From Caenicola sp034331105 (GTDB lineage: Bacteria; Synergistota; Synergistia; Synergistales; Synergistaceae), in NCBI GenBank assembly GCA_034331105.1, contig JAXQGB010000012.1:186001-250000 (forward strand): a DNA stretch of 64,000 nucleotides, in the 5' to 3' direction. The position numbers were made by a program, and so were the translations under genes. Position 1 is the stretch's first letter. Each line of letters begins with the position of its first letter. Positions 23,614 to 33,186 of the stretch are shown in pieces. The notes under the pieces are model-generated. The model was given only the letters and a program-made list of their open reading frames with translations, made no database searches and was not told the origin of the DNA.

Positions 23614-26307
23614 ATGGCTAACGCAATAATAAATGGAAAAAGCGTAGAGTTCCAGCCCGGGATGACTATCCTCCAGGCCGCCAGAGCCGCTAACATTTAC
23701 ATACCGGTACTCTGTGAACACCCCGCGCTGGAAATAGCTGGTGCCTGCAGGGTATGCCTCGTGGAAGTCGAAAACAACCCGAAGCTCCAGACGGCATGTT
23801 CCACACCTATAATGGACGGAATGGTAATAGATTCCAATACCGAAAAAGTTCGTACAGCCCGCAAGGCAGTCATTGAACTTCTTCTCATCCGCCATCCTCT
23901 GGACTGCTTCAGCTGCAGCAGCAACGGAAAATGTGAACTCCAGGCGATCGCATATGATCTCGGTATAGAGAGATCTCCTTTCTGGGAAGAGGGAGACACC
24001 TGCAAAGACCACAAACTCGATGACAGCAACCCCTTCTACATCCGCGACCTCAACAAATGCATCCTATGCGGACGCTGCATCAGGGTATGCGACAAGCACT
24101 CCCAGTACCACGCAATAGACTTCCAGAACCGTGGTATCGTTACAGCTGTTCAGCCTCCCGTAGGCAGAGGCCTCGAAGAATCTGACTGCACCTTCTGCGG
24201 CCAGTGTGTTGCCGTATGCCCTGTCGGAGCCCTTTATGAAAAACCGGCTGTAGGCAAGGGACGTCCATGGGAACTCAAAACTACCAAGACCGTCTGCACA
24301 TACTGCGGCGTCGGATGCGAACTTCTTGTCCAGGTCAATGAAAGGACAGGCAAGATCGCGAACGTAACGTCAGACCATACTAATATGGATTCCCTGAACA
24401 AGGGCCGTACCTGCGTAAAGGGCCGCTTCTCATGGGAGTTCGTTAACCATCCTGACAGGTTAAAAACACCTCTCATCAAGGAAAACGGAGAATTTCGCAA
24501 GGCCACCTGGGATGAGGCTCTCGACAAGATAGCCGACGGTCTCAAGGCAAACAAGGGCAAAGCCGGATTCTTCTCCTCTGCACGCTGCACCAACGAAGAC
24601 AACTACCTCATGCAGAGGTTCGCAAGGGAGGTGATGGGCACTAATAACGTAGACCACTGTGCCCATCTCTGACACTCCGCAACAGTTGCAGGTCTCGGTG
24701 AGACCTTCGGAAGCGGAGCAATGACAAACGATTTTGATTCCATCAAACATGCCGATACTATCATGGTGATAGGTTCCAACACGACTGAAGCACACCCTGT
24801 CGTTGGCATGATGATAAAAGAGCAGGTCCGCAAAGGCGCCAAGCTTATCGTCTGTGACCCGCGCAGGATCGAACTTCACGATCTGGCTACAGTCAAGATC
24901 CAGCAGAGAAGCGGATCTGACGTGGCTCTCCTCAACGGCATGATGAACGTGATCCTTGCCGAAAACCTCCACGACCCCAAGTTTATCGAAGAGAGAGTGG
25001 AGAAGTTTGAGGAACTTAAGGCCATGGTCCAGAAGTACACACCCGAGTACGTTGAAGGCATAACAGGCATTCCTGCGGATACGATCCGTGAAGCTGCGCG
25101 CCTCTATGCATCAGGACCAAACTCAGCACTCTACTACACTATGGGCATAACACAGCATACTACAGGCACCAACAACGTCCGCAGCTGCTGCAACCTGGCG
25201 CTTCTCTGCGGAATGCTGGGCCGCCCTGGAACCGGCGTCAACCCGCTCCGCGGGCAGAACAACGTCCAGGGTGCATGCGACATGGGATGCCTCCCTGCGA
25301 CCCTCCCAGGCTACCTGAAGGTCGGTCTGCCTGCAGCAGCGGAAAAGATCGAAGCTCTCTGGGGATGCAAAATGCCTCAAGAAGGCAAGGTAGGACTCTC
25401 TGTTGCGACCATGATGGAAGCAGCGGGAAAAGGCGAACTCAAGGCACTCTACATCATGGGTGAAAACCCAATGGTAACTGACGCGGATACGAACCACGTT
25501 TCCCACGCCCTTGACAAGCTCGATCTCCTTGTCGTACAGGATATTTTCCTTACTGAAACAGCACAGAAAGCAGACATAGTTCTTCCTGCCGCATGCTGGC
25601 CGGAAAAGCCGGGGACATGTACCAATACGACCCGCGCAGTACAGCTGCTCCGCAAAGCTGTCGACGCTCCCGGAGAAGCAAGGGAAGACTGGACTGTATT
25701 TGTCGAACTTGCAAAACGTTTCGGACACGACTGGAACTTCAAAACAGCGTCCGATGTCTTTGACGACATCGCTAAGTTCGTTCCTGCATATGCAGGCATG
25801 AGCCATGAGCGTCTTGACAAAGGATACCTCCAGTGGCCATGTCCGACACCGGAACACCCCGGAACGCCAAACCTTCACACAGCGAAATTCGCAAGACCCA
25901 ACGGAATGGCAACGTTCTCACCCTGCGATTGGGCTGCACCGCATGAATGGCCTGATGAGGAGTATCCGTTCATTGCAACCACCGGACGCAACCTCTTCCA
26001 CTACCATTCAGGCTCAATGAGCCGCAGAGGCGCATCCGGCAAATATGTCAAGGAACTTTACATCGAGGTCAACCCCGTTGATGCAGCGGCCATGGGCGTA
26101 AGCGAAGGTGAAAAAGTAACAGTCAGATCCCGCCGCGGCGAAGTAACAGGCGGTGCAAGGATAACCGACAGCGTACCGGAGAAAATGGTATTCCTCCCGT
26201 TCCATTTTGGAGAGGCTTCTGCCAACCTGCTCACCGCTTCAGTGTGGGATCCCACTTCTGAGACCCCTGCCTTTAAGGTCAGTGCAGTAAAAGTATCAAA
26301 GGCTTAA
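23614..26307 (+). CDS. fdhA: Selenocysteine-containing formate dehydrogenase catalytic subunit
   Basis: 897 residues when the in-frame TGA at 24670 is read as selenocysteine (residue 353, context CAHL-U-HSATVAGL, the conserved FDH active-site motif). The N-terminus is NuoG/HydA-like: 2Fe-2S (C34, C45, C48, C62), His-Cys3 (H94, C98, C101, C107) and two 4Fe-4S clusters (C149-C159, C192-C202). The molybdopterin oxidoreductase part follows, with 4Fe-4S ligands C228, C231, C235 and C267, then the bis-MGD domains ending near 897. It interconverts formate and CO2 at Mo or W; with the three upstream subunits the complex should be NAD-linked and perhaps bifurcating. Both flanks of the TGA are coherent FDH sequence, so this is not a nonsense mutation. 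Confidence 0.95.
24670..24718 (+). promoter_or_regulatory. Candidate bacterial SECIS element
   Basis: Directly after the UGA, CTCCGC (24675-24680) pairs with GCGGAG (24713-24718). Inside it GGTCTC (24691-24696) pairs with GAGACC (24700-24705) around a GGT loop. The TTGCAGGTCT stretch resembles the SelB-recognised region of E. coli fdhF as I remember it. The position inside the reading frame is as expected for bacteria. Confidence 0.65.
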
Positions 26308-26383
26308 ACAGCCTTAGCAATAAAACTGAGGGGCGGATAATACATTCCGCCCCATTACAATAATAACGGAGGCGTTTTAAGAA

Positions 26384-27217
26384 ATGAACTTCAAACCACC
26401 TGTAGAAATTGCAAAGACAGCCTGCACAGTAGCTAAAGCTAAAACAAGCATGTCGATCAAAGCGATGCTGGTAATGGGCTTCCTGGCAGGCGCTTATATT
26501 GCTTTCGGCGGCTTTTTGATGACGACCGTTACTCAGGATGTTGCCCAGTATGCCGGCGTCGGTATCTCCAAGATGCTCGGGGGAATGGTATTTGCCCTTG
26601 GACTCATGCTCGTTATCGTCGGTGGAGCAGAGCTCTTCACGGGCAATTGCCTTATGCCGCTTGGTATGCTCAACGGATGCGCCACCTTCCAGGGAGTGCT
26701 TAAAAACTGGACTGTAGTCTATATTGCAAACCTCATCGGATCCGTATTTCTCGCCTGGATGATCTACAACACAGGCCTCGCGACCGGCGCTACTGGTGCC
26801 AATGCACTCAAGATAGCCGTTGCAAAGGTCAACCTCCCGGTAAGCCAGATGGTATTCCGCGCCGTCCTTTGTAACTGGCTGGTCGTTATGGCAGTATGGA
26901 TGTCATTCTCAGCAATGGATGTAATGAGCAAATACATCTGCTGCCTCATCCCGATCTCAGGATTCGTAACGATGGGGTTTGAACATAGCATCGCAAACAT
27001 GTACTTCATCGCGCTGGGATTGTTCATCAAGGGCGGAGATGCTGCAACAGTCGAACTTGCAGCAGTGGCGCCTGATAAACTGGCTGCCCTCACAATGGGC
27101 GGATACTGGGGAAACATAATTCCTGTAACCATCGGGAATATGGTCGGCGGCATCCTGTTCGTCGCTGTTCTTTACTACATGGTGTTCTCAGGAGCTCTTG
27201 ACGAACCCAAAGCATAA
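26384..27217 (+). CDS. Formate/nitrite transporter family channel (FocA-like)
   Basis: 277 residues, six predicted membrane helices. FNT hallmarks are GGAELFTGNCL near 84-94 and GFEHSIANMYFI near 203-214. It moves formate (or nitrite/bicarbonate-like anions) across the membrane. A GGAGG site precedes the ATG, which lies 76 bases after fdhA, so formate is the likely substrate. It is followed by mobA after 11 bases. Confidence 0.92.
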   Translation: MNFKPPVEIAKTACTVAKAKTSMSIKAMLVMGFLAGAYIAFGGFLMTTVTQDVAQYAGVGISKMLGGMVFALGLMLVIVGGAELFTGNCLMPLGMLNGCATFQGVLKNWTVVYIANLIGSVFLAWMIYNTGLATGATGANALKIAVAKVNLPVSQMVFRAVLCNWLVVMAVWMSFSAMDVMSKYICCLIPISGFVTMGFEHSIANMYFIALGLFIKGGDAATVELAAVAPDKLAALTMGGYWGNIIPVTIGNMVGGILFVAVLYYMVFSGALDEPKA

Positions 27218-27228
27218 ATCAGCTGATC

Positions 27229-27924
27229 ATGAAACCACTCCTTCATAACAAGACCCTGGAATTTACCCCGGTCGGCGGTACAGCACACAAGGAGCGCCTC
27301 CACGCTTCGCTGCTCCTGCTGGCCGGCGGTCAGGGCTCGAGAATGGGTGGCAGGAATAAACTTTATCTTGAGCTCGAGGGTTCCCTTCTTATTGAGGGCA
27401 CCCTCGAACTTGTTGCACCCCTTTTTAAAGAGGTCATAATGCTGGTCGCTCCTGGGGAAACTTCAAAAGTAAAAGAGACCCTCTCTCCGCTTATCAGTAA
27501 ATGGGAGATAACAGTAACAGAGGACAGGCTACCGGCAAGAGGACCCCTTGAAGGCCTTTACAACGGACTTTGCCACATGAACGAAGAATGGGGATTCCTT
27601 CTCGGATGTGATATGCCCTCCCCTGACCCGGATGTAATTAAAGGGATGAACATTTTTTGCAGCACTAAGAACGATGCCGTTGTAGCAGAAAGGAAAGGAT
27701 TTTTGGAACCTCTCCATGCGTTTTATCGTAAAAGCTGTATTGGAGCTGTTTCTGATGCCATGCAGCGCGGAGACAGAAAGATCAAGCAGTTCTACCCTGA
27801 CATCAGGCTTAAGGTGATCAATGAAAAAAAGCTTAAAGAGTTTGGTGATGATGCGAGCTCGTTTTTTAACCTGAACACACCCCACGATGTGGAAAAAATG
27901 AAACTCAGCCAGGAAGTGAGATAA
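27229..27924 (+). CDS. mobA: Molybdenum cofactor guanylyltransferase MobA
   Basis: 231 residues. MobA joins GMP to molybdopterin to make the MGD cofactor used by FdhA. The nucleotide-binding LAGGQGSRMGGRNK lies at about 31-44, the metal-binding GCDMPS near 124, and the C-terminal NLNTPHD near 219. An extra stretch of about 28 residues precedes the core; no good ribosome site is visible before ATG 27229, so the true start could be further in. Its location in the fdh operon fits cofactor supply for that enzyme. Confidence 0.9.
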   Translation: MKPLLHNKTLEFTPVGGTAHKERLHASLLLLAGGQGSRMGGRNKLYLELEGSLLIEGTLELVAPLFKEVIMLVAPGETSKVKETLSPLISKWEITVTEDRLPARGPLEGLYNGLCHMNEEWGFLLGCDMPSPDPDVIKGMNIFCSTKNDAVVAERKGFLEPLHAFYRKSCIGAVSDAMQRGDRKIKQFYPDIRLKVINEKKLKEFGDDASSFFNLNTPHDVEKMKLSQEVR

Positions 27925-27926
27925 CT

Positions 27927-28472
27927 ATGAAGGAACTTGCAGATGGTTTCAAGCGTTTTACAGCAAAGGCTGACAGGGATCTTTATTCCGGTCTGGTCGC
28001 CGGACAGCGTCCGCATACTATGATGATCTCTTGCAGCGACAGCAGGATAATTCCGGAACATATATTCGATGCAAAACCAGGTGAGATCTTCATCCTCAGG
28101 AATGTAGGAAACCTCGCCCGGACAGAGGAATCTTCCGTGAGGGCGTGCATAGATTATGCGTTAAAACACCTGAAAGTAAAACGGATCGCAGTGTTGGCCC
28201 ACAACCAGTGCGGAGCAGTAAAGGCAACAGAAAATAAGGAGCACCTGGATACAGAAGGACTGAAAAAGTGGCTGGAACAGGAAGAATATGCGGGGCCAGA
28301 TCTTGAAGGAGCCGAAAAGGCCCAGGCAGTACGTCAGCTCGCAAAATTGAAGGAATACCAGACTGTTAAAGAGGCACTTGAGGCTGGCCGACTTGAACTT
28401 TGCGCACTCTACTTCCACCTGGACCCCATCTCTATGGAAACTTATGAAGATGGAGAGTGGCGCTCTCTTTGA
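27927..28472 (+). CDS. Beta-class carbonic anhydrase
   Basis: 181 residues. Zinc ligands and the catalytic dyad of the beta class are present: C36, D38 and R40 in SCSDSR, and H92/C95 in HNQCGAV. It catalyses CO2/bicarbonate interconversion in the cytoplasm. It starts two bases after mobA stops. Being in an operon with formate dehydrogenase and a formate channel, it probably balances CO2 for formate synthesis or after formate oxidation (inference). Confidence 0.93.
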   Translation: MKELADGFKRFTAKADRDLYSGLVAGQRPHTMMISCSDSRIIPEHIFDAKPGEIFILRNVGNLARTEESSVRACIDYALKHLKVKRIAVLAHNQCGAVKATENKEHLDTEGLKKWLEQEEYAGPDLEGAEKAQAVRQLAKLKEYQTVKEALEAGRLELCALYFHLDPISMETYEDGEWRSL

Positions 28473-28580
28473 TCTCAAAAGCCCGGCCCCCTCAGTTTAC
28501 CCTTAGAGCATATATATATATTAATTTTCATATTTTCCCAGTCCTATGTATAGAAACAGGGAAAAAGAGAGGAGATCAAA

Positions 28581-29033
28581 ATGAAAAATTATAAGGAAAT
28601 ATTGAAAATGGCAGTTGGAAACGAAGTCGAGGCATTCGAGTTTTACAGGGACGCGGCAGCCAAGATGAAGGACCCCGCAATGAAAAAGACTTTTCAGGAG
28701 CTTGCTGACGAAGAATCAGGACACAAGGTGCTTCTTGAGGGTTATCTCAGCAACGAAATGAAGGATATGAAGTTCATCGATGAGAAGGATTACAAAGTCA
28801 CTGAGACTGTCGAAGCCCCCCAGACCCTTTCCACCGATATGGCGTTCAAGGATGCCATTGCGCTTGCAATGAAAAAGGAACAGGAAGCAATGGAGATGTA
28901 CCAGCAGTTCGCTGATGCCAGCGAAGACGCCAAGCAGAAGGAGACCTTCCTTGAACTCGCAAAGATGGAAAAGGGACACAAGGTACGCCTCGAAAGCATC
29001 TACACCGACATTGCGTTTATTGAAGTCTGGTAA
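28581..29033 (+). CDS. Ferritin-like / rubrerythrin-domain protein
   Basis: 150 residues, a four-helix ferritin-like diiron domain: E15 and E18 in NEVEAFEFY, EESGHK near 44-49, then KKEQEAMEMYQQF near 97 and EKGHKVRLE near 129. It lacks the C-terminal rubredoxin domain of rubrerythrin. Such proteins serve in peroxide handling or iron redox chemistry in anaerobes. GAGGAG precedes the ATG; a hairpin follows the stop. It is separated from carbonic anhydrase by 108 AT-rich bases, probably its own promoter. Confidence 0.85.
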   Translation: MKNYKEILKMAVGNEVEAFEFYRDAAAKMKDPAMKKTFQELADEESGHKVLLEGYLSNEMKDMKFIDEKDYKVTETVEAPQTLSTDMAFKDAIALAMKKEQEAMEMYQQFADASEDAKQKETFLELAKMEKGHKVRLESIYTDIAFIEVW

Positions 29034-29068
29034 GATATACATTTAAACAAAACCCTTACAGAACTAGT

Positions 29069-29102
29069 AAGCGCTCTGCCTGATATCCGGGCAGAGCGCT
29101 TA
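29069..29102 (+). terminator. Terminator after the ferritin-like gene
   Basis: A 12-bp stem (AAGCGCTCTGCC with GGCAGAGCGCTT) around a short loop. The downstream T-tract on the plus strand is weak, so this could also serve the oppositely oriented island that ends at 29173. Confidence 0.65.
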
Positions 29103-29172
29103 TGCTTGACTTTGAACTTTGATATGATACGGATCGCCCCGATGATTACGGTGTTCAAGATTTATTTCTTGA

Positions 29173-32100
29173 TTATTCCATCGGCTTTATCGTCAACTCA
29201 ACAAAGCTGATCTCATCATCTGTCAAGCCATACTTGGCATATAGTTCCGTGTCTGTCCACCGTTTCGAAAAATCCTGCTTTGGAACAAAACGATACGCTT
29301 TGCTTGGCGCGTCTTGTGATATTTTGCAAGCGGAGACAAGTACACGGAAAAACTTAGTCTTCATGTAGGTGATAAAGTTTTTTGCCTCGCTTTGGCTGTC
29401 AAAAGCGGCATAAAGGAATGTCTGCGAACAGACTGATTTGGGGGAGCTGTACTCCGGCTTGCCAATCACATACGGGTCAGTTCCGGAGCCGCCAGCTTTT
29501 GGCACGAACACTTTGTCTTTATAAATATCAGCTGCATTTTTCGTAATCCTGCTTCCGTCAATGTAAGCGATTTTTCGTTCCATTTTTTCAAGGTAGAGCA
29601 GTTTTGTGTCGTGTCCCTTTCCTTCTGATGGAAAGACCTTAATCGGGTTCTTTTTACTTGATTGAGGATTGGTGGGAATGCCAAATGGGGTATCGGTAGA
29701 AATAAGGGATGAGACAGTTTCTTCATTCGGTCCGATTTGCTCTGATATCTTTTTGACTATTGCAGCAAGTTTTGGCTCTCTTATCAAAATATCCAAATCC
29801 CCTAAACGCCGCTTTAATGCGTTCCTCTGTCCATTCTGAACAAGCGTGTAGAGACAATCGCCTGAGTAAGTTGTGTCATAGAGATAGTAACAAAGCCCAC
29901 CCTTGATCTCGACTGATGGGAAAACGTCCCTGGAGTTCGTAAAAGTAAACAGCATCCTTATGCCGGGATTGTTCAACATTTTTGTTCTGAAATCGCCGAG
30001 CAGATTCTCGCGTCCTGTTGTAAACCAGCGGGACGGGATAATGAGAGAGGCATATTTTGACGTTACCTTTTGTGAGGATTCTACAAAATGCTGATATATG
30101 GGCGCGTCATTTGTTCCGCCGGAACCATCTGTCAATTGATAGGGCGGGTTTCCCACTACTGCGTCAAACTTCATATTTCCACCACCGTTCTTATTCCAGT
30201 ATGAGCGTTTTAGAACACTCTTTTTAAAGTTCTCCGGTTTGTTTTTAAGCATATTGATCAGGTCGTCAAAGTAATGGGCTTTGACCGCCGCATCTCTGTA
30301 GCCCACCAAGGTCCGTTTCGTTATTGACTTAGCCATAGGCGTTTTGCATATTACAAAAACATTATCACGCACAGTTTCATCCCAAAGCTTTTCTTGAAGC
30401 TCTGCGTCAAGCTCGTCCTCGTAGTATGCTGCGCACTTAGCTCGGAAAATGCTGTAGGTCACATACAGGGGATATAATCCAGTCTTTGAATTTATCTCTA
30501 AGACCGCGGCGTTCGGATTTCCAAAGGTCTCTGCTGTGACATCTCCACGGTCAACGAACCGAGGCGCTTCAATGAGCTCGCTGTGGGTTTCGTTAAAAAA
30601 ATCGTAACCGCCCAGACAGTCGCTCATGTGCATATTAACGACACGCCAAGGGGTGAGGACTGTTTCCTTATCCGGATTTTTAAAACATGAGAACAATGCC
30701 GTGATTTTCCGCACACGCTCAAGCGGGGAAAGCGAGTCGGCGCTGAACGTTTCAGCTCGAATTCTTCGCCCGGCGGCGATGAAAACCTCCGGATCATAAT
30801 ACTTGATAAATTTTCCGAAAACAGCCTTTGTCACGTCTTTCGGCATGAACTCGACCCATGATTTATTATCAACAAGTGCGGGCAACTGACGAATTGTAAT
30901 ATCCTCCGTGATGTTTACGTCAGCGCCATAGATGAGCAGAGGCATACGTATGGAGATACCTCGCAGAATTGAGATCGCATCGTTTTTTTCTTTGTTCCTT
31001 TTTTTCAGCTCTTGCAGCCGAGCTTCTTCTTCCGGTGAACGTTCCGTTCTTTTTTTCTTCTCGATGCGCTCTATTTCTTCATATTCCTCATCTGTGAAGC
31101 CCTGCCGGTTGATATCGATCTCATTGGTTTTCTTAGCCGCCTTGGAAGCTCCCACAATTGCTTTCAGCTCCTTGAAACTTTCAAGGTCGAGCTTATCAAG
31201 TTTGAGAAGTTCGTCATTGTAAAGGTTGACATCATCAAAACCGTTTTGGACAACTCTTTCGGCATAAGCACGTTTAAGCTGCTGTAAAAGCTTGTTGGTA
31301 TCGTACTTCTTCATCTCTGTACCGCTGACAGAAATAACAGGGCAATAATTGAGAAATTCGCCCATTATCACCTTGTCGGATTCCGTAGCTTTTCCGGCTT
31401 TTGTGGAAAGTGCAGCTGCCTCCGCAATCATTTTGAGCGTGCGGTCGGGCGCAAAATCGAACACAAAACAGCTTTGCTTGACCTGCCCGTTCTTTTTGCA
31501 TGGAGACTGGACACGGAAGATCGTTTGCAGATAACTTGAAGCGGAAGTCGAGAACGAGCCGGCAAGCATAAAAACAGCAGTCCATTCCGGCACTGTCACA
31601 CCTGTTGTCAGTTTGCCGCAGGAGAGCGTTATTGTATACCCGGCATCACCGGCTGCTGCTATGGCGTCCTTAACCGTTTTCAATGCGTCCTCGGATTTTT
31701 CTTCCTCATCGCCGTCTCCGGCAACATTGACGATTTTAAAAGCCCCGTTGCCGAAAACAGGATGCCTTTTCAAAAGCTTGCTTAGCGCCCGAGCTTCATG
31801 GACGCCGGGGACCATCCAGAGAGAATGACGGAACAAACTGCGGTAATCATCGTTGGAATATGGGTAACTGTTGACGTCATCGTCTTTAGTAATCAGACTA
31901 AGAAAGCTCCATACATCGGCTTCATGATAAAAGTCACCAACGCAATGCCCCTCGGGAATTCCAGCTCGGTCAACGTGCAGGCTGCCGGTCCATGTGCGGA
32001 AAAACTCGCGGAAGTTGAAGGCTTTGTCCTCAAGCTCTACATAACTGGGTTCGGAGATGATCTCTCCTAAGTCATAAGTATAAATTCTAAGCTCCGGCAG

Positions 32101-33186
32101 CTCGTCATAAGGGTTTGAATCACCGAAATGTTCAGCGTCCCAATTGCGTTTGCTGCGCTGTTCCATCACGTAATCCCAGGTGTAAACATTGTCCTCATAG
32201 TCCTTGAGAATATTGAACGGTGTGCCGGACAGGGCGAGTAACCTCGCATCGCGTTTACTTCCGCCCTTTACGATCGTCTTAATGACATCGTCGCCCAATA
32301 TCGTCGTCGTACCCTCGTGAGCCTCATCCACGATCACCAGATCCCAATCTAGCGAGAATACGGTATCGTTCTTTTCAAATTTGCCCCCTATAGTTGCGGA
32401 GCCTCGTAAGTCCTGTATGGATGCGAAATAGACAAATTTCTTGCCGCTGGAAATCAGATATTCAATGTCTGTACCAGTGCTTTTGGAACCATAAATATAT
32501 TCGTTATCACCATGAAAGATTTTCCCGAAATCTTCATACCAACCCTTGTCAACAACAGGGCGATGCGTGATGATGACCGTCTTCGAATATCCGGCCTCTT
32601 TGACTATTTGCAAGGCCGACAATGTTTTTCCAAAACGCATTTTTGCATTCCAAAGCATACGGTCACCGGTCTTGAACTTTTTGAGAGTTTTGGTGATCGC
32701 GTCTTCCTGTTCCGGTCTGAATACTATAGGGATAAACCGCTCACCCGGGGCGTTTATGAAATTATGTTGCCCCTTTTTCACAGCTTCTATAGCTTTCTTT
32801 ACGGTATTTAAATCAACATCAAACCACTCTTTGCCCGTTGAGTTTTTCATCTGTTTCTTTGGTATACCTGAATTTACAAGCACCCGGTGAACATCATGAT
32901 CGCGGAACGGCTTAACTTCAAATAAATTGTCGGGATTCTCTATGGTACGAATGGCAAGCTCAGTGTGCAGTAACTTCGGAGTCAGTCCAACTGTATTTGT
33001 ATATTGCTTGATCCTTTGCAGAGCGACCTGATTTAATTCTTTGCTGTTAGGGGAAAGCCTGTCTATGGGACTTTCAGTGTAAAGTGAGGCATCACCCACT
33101 TTTAAAAGCCCTTTGTGCGTTTCTGCGTTGATTTCAAGGACATAGATTACCTTATAACAGAAAGACGCGCCAAATTTTCCCTTCAT
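29173..33186 (-). CDS. GIY-YIG-like nuclease / SF2 helicase / N6-adenine methyltransferase fusion
   Basis: 1337 residues. Residues 10-140 look like a T5orf172-type GIY-YIG domain (VIYVLEI, GLLKVGDA, LLHTELAIR, GKEWFDV). An SF2 translocase follows: Walker A MRFGKT (183-188), DEAH (287-290), ALSGTPF near 317, and motif VI-like QTIFRVQSP near 550. After a charged coiled-coil-like stretch (about 695-740) comes an Eco57I-type methyltransferase with TPWRVVN (about 843), a motif I variant VLEINSKTG (about 890) and catalytic NPPY (1013-1016). This combination suggests a single-chain restriction-modification enzyme. A 4-base ATGA overlap couples it to the partner gene. The GIY-YIG assignment is from motif reading and is less sure than helicase and methylase. 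Confidence 0.82.
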   Translation of the reverse strand: MKGKFGASFCYKVIYVLEINAETHKGLLKVGDASLYTESPIDRLSPNSKELNQVALQRIKQYTNTVGLTPKLLHTELAIRTIENPDNLFEVKPFRDHDVHRVLVNSGIPKKQMKNSTGKEWFDVDLNTVKKAIEAVKKGQHNFINAPGERFIPIVFRPEQEDAITKTLKKFKTGDRMLWNAKMRFGKTLSALQIVKEAGYSKTVIITHRPVVDKGWYEDFGKIFHGDNEYIYGSKSTGTDIEYLISSGKKFVYFASIQDLRGSATIGGKFEKNDTVFSLDWDLVIVDEAHEGTTTILGDDVIKTIVKGGSKRDARLLALSGTPFNILKDYEDNVYTWDYVMEQRSKRNWDAEHFGDSNPYDELPELRIYTYDLGEIISEPSYVELEDKAFNFREFFRTWTGSLHVDRAGIPEGHCVGDFYHEADVWSFLSLITKDDDVNSYPYSNDDYRSLFRHSLWMVPGVHEARALSKLLKRHPVFGNGAFKIVNVAGDGDEEEKSEDALKTVKDAIAAAGDAGYTITLSCGKLTTGVTVPEWTAVFMLAGSFSTSASSYLQTIFRVQSPCKKNGQVKQSCFVFDFAPDRTLKMIAEAAALSTKAGKATESDKVIMGEFLNYCPVISVSGTEMKKYDTNKLLQQLKRAYAERVVQNGFDDVNLYNDELLKLDKLDLESFKELKAIVGASKAAKKTNEIDINRQGFTDEEYEEIERIEKKKRTERSPEEEARLQELKKRNKEKNDAISILRGISIRMPLLIYGADVNITEDITIRQLPALVDNKSWVEFMPKDVTKAVFGKFIKYYDPEVFIAAGRRIRAETFSADSLSPLERVRKITALFSCFKNPDKETVLTPWRVVNMHMSDCLGGYDFFNETHSELIEAPRFVDRGDVTAETFGNPNAAVLEINSKTGLYPLYVTYSIFRAKCAAYYEDELDAELQEKLWDETVRDNVFVICKTPMAKSITKRTLVGYRDAAVKAHYFDDLINMLKNKPENFKKSVLKRSYWNKNGGGNMKFDAVVGNPPYQLTDGSGGTNDAPIYQHFVESSQKVTSKYASLIIPSRWFTTGRENLLGDFRTKMLNNPGIRMLFTFTNSRDVFPSVEIKGGLCYYLYDTTYSGDCLYTLVQNGQRNALKRRLGDLDILIREPKLAAIVKKISEQIGPNEETVSSLISTDTPFGIPTNPQSSKKNPIKVFPSEGKGHDTKLLYLEKMERKIAYIDGSRITKNAADIYKDKVFVPKAGGSGTDPYVIGKPEYSSPKSVCSQTFLYAAFDSQSEAKNFITYMKTKFFRVLVSACKISQDAPSKAYRFVPKQDFSKRWTDTELYAKYGLTDDEISFVELTIKPME

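Noticed and set aside
24670..24672. Stop codon splitting the formate dehydrogenase into two genes or marking a pseudogene
   Set aside because: The codon is TGA exactly at the FDH active-site residue, both sides are conserved, and a hairpin follows; selenocysteine is the better reading.
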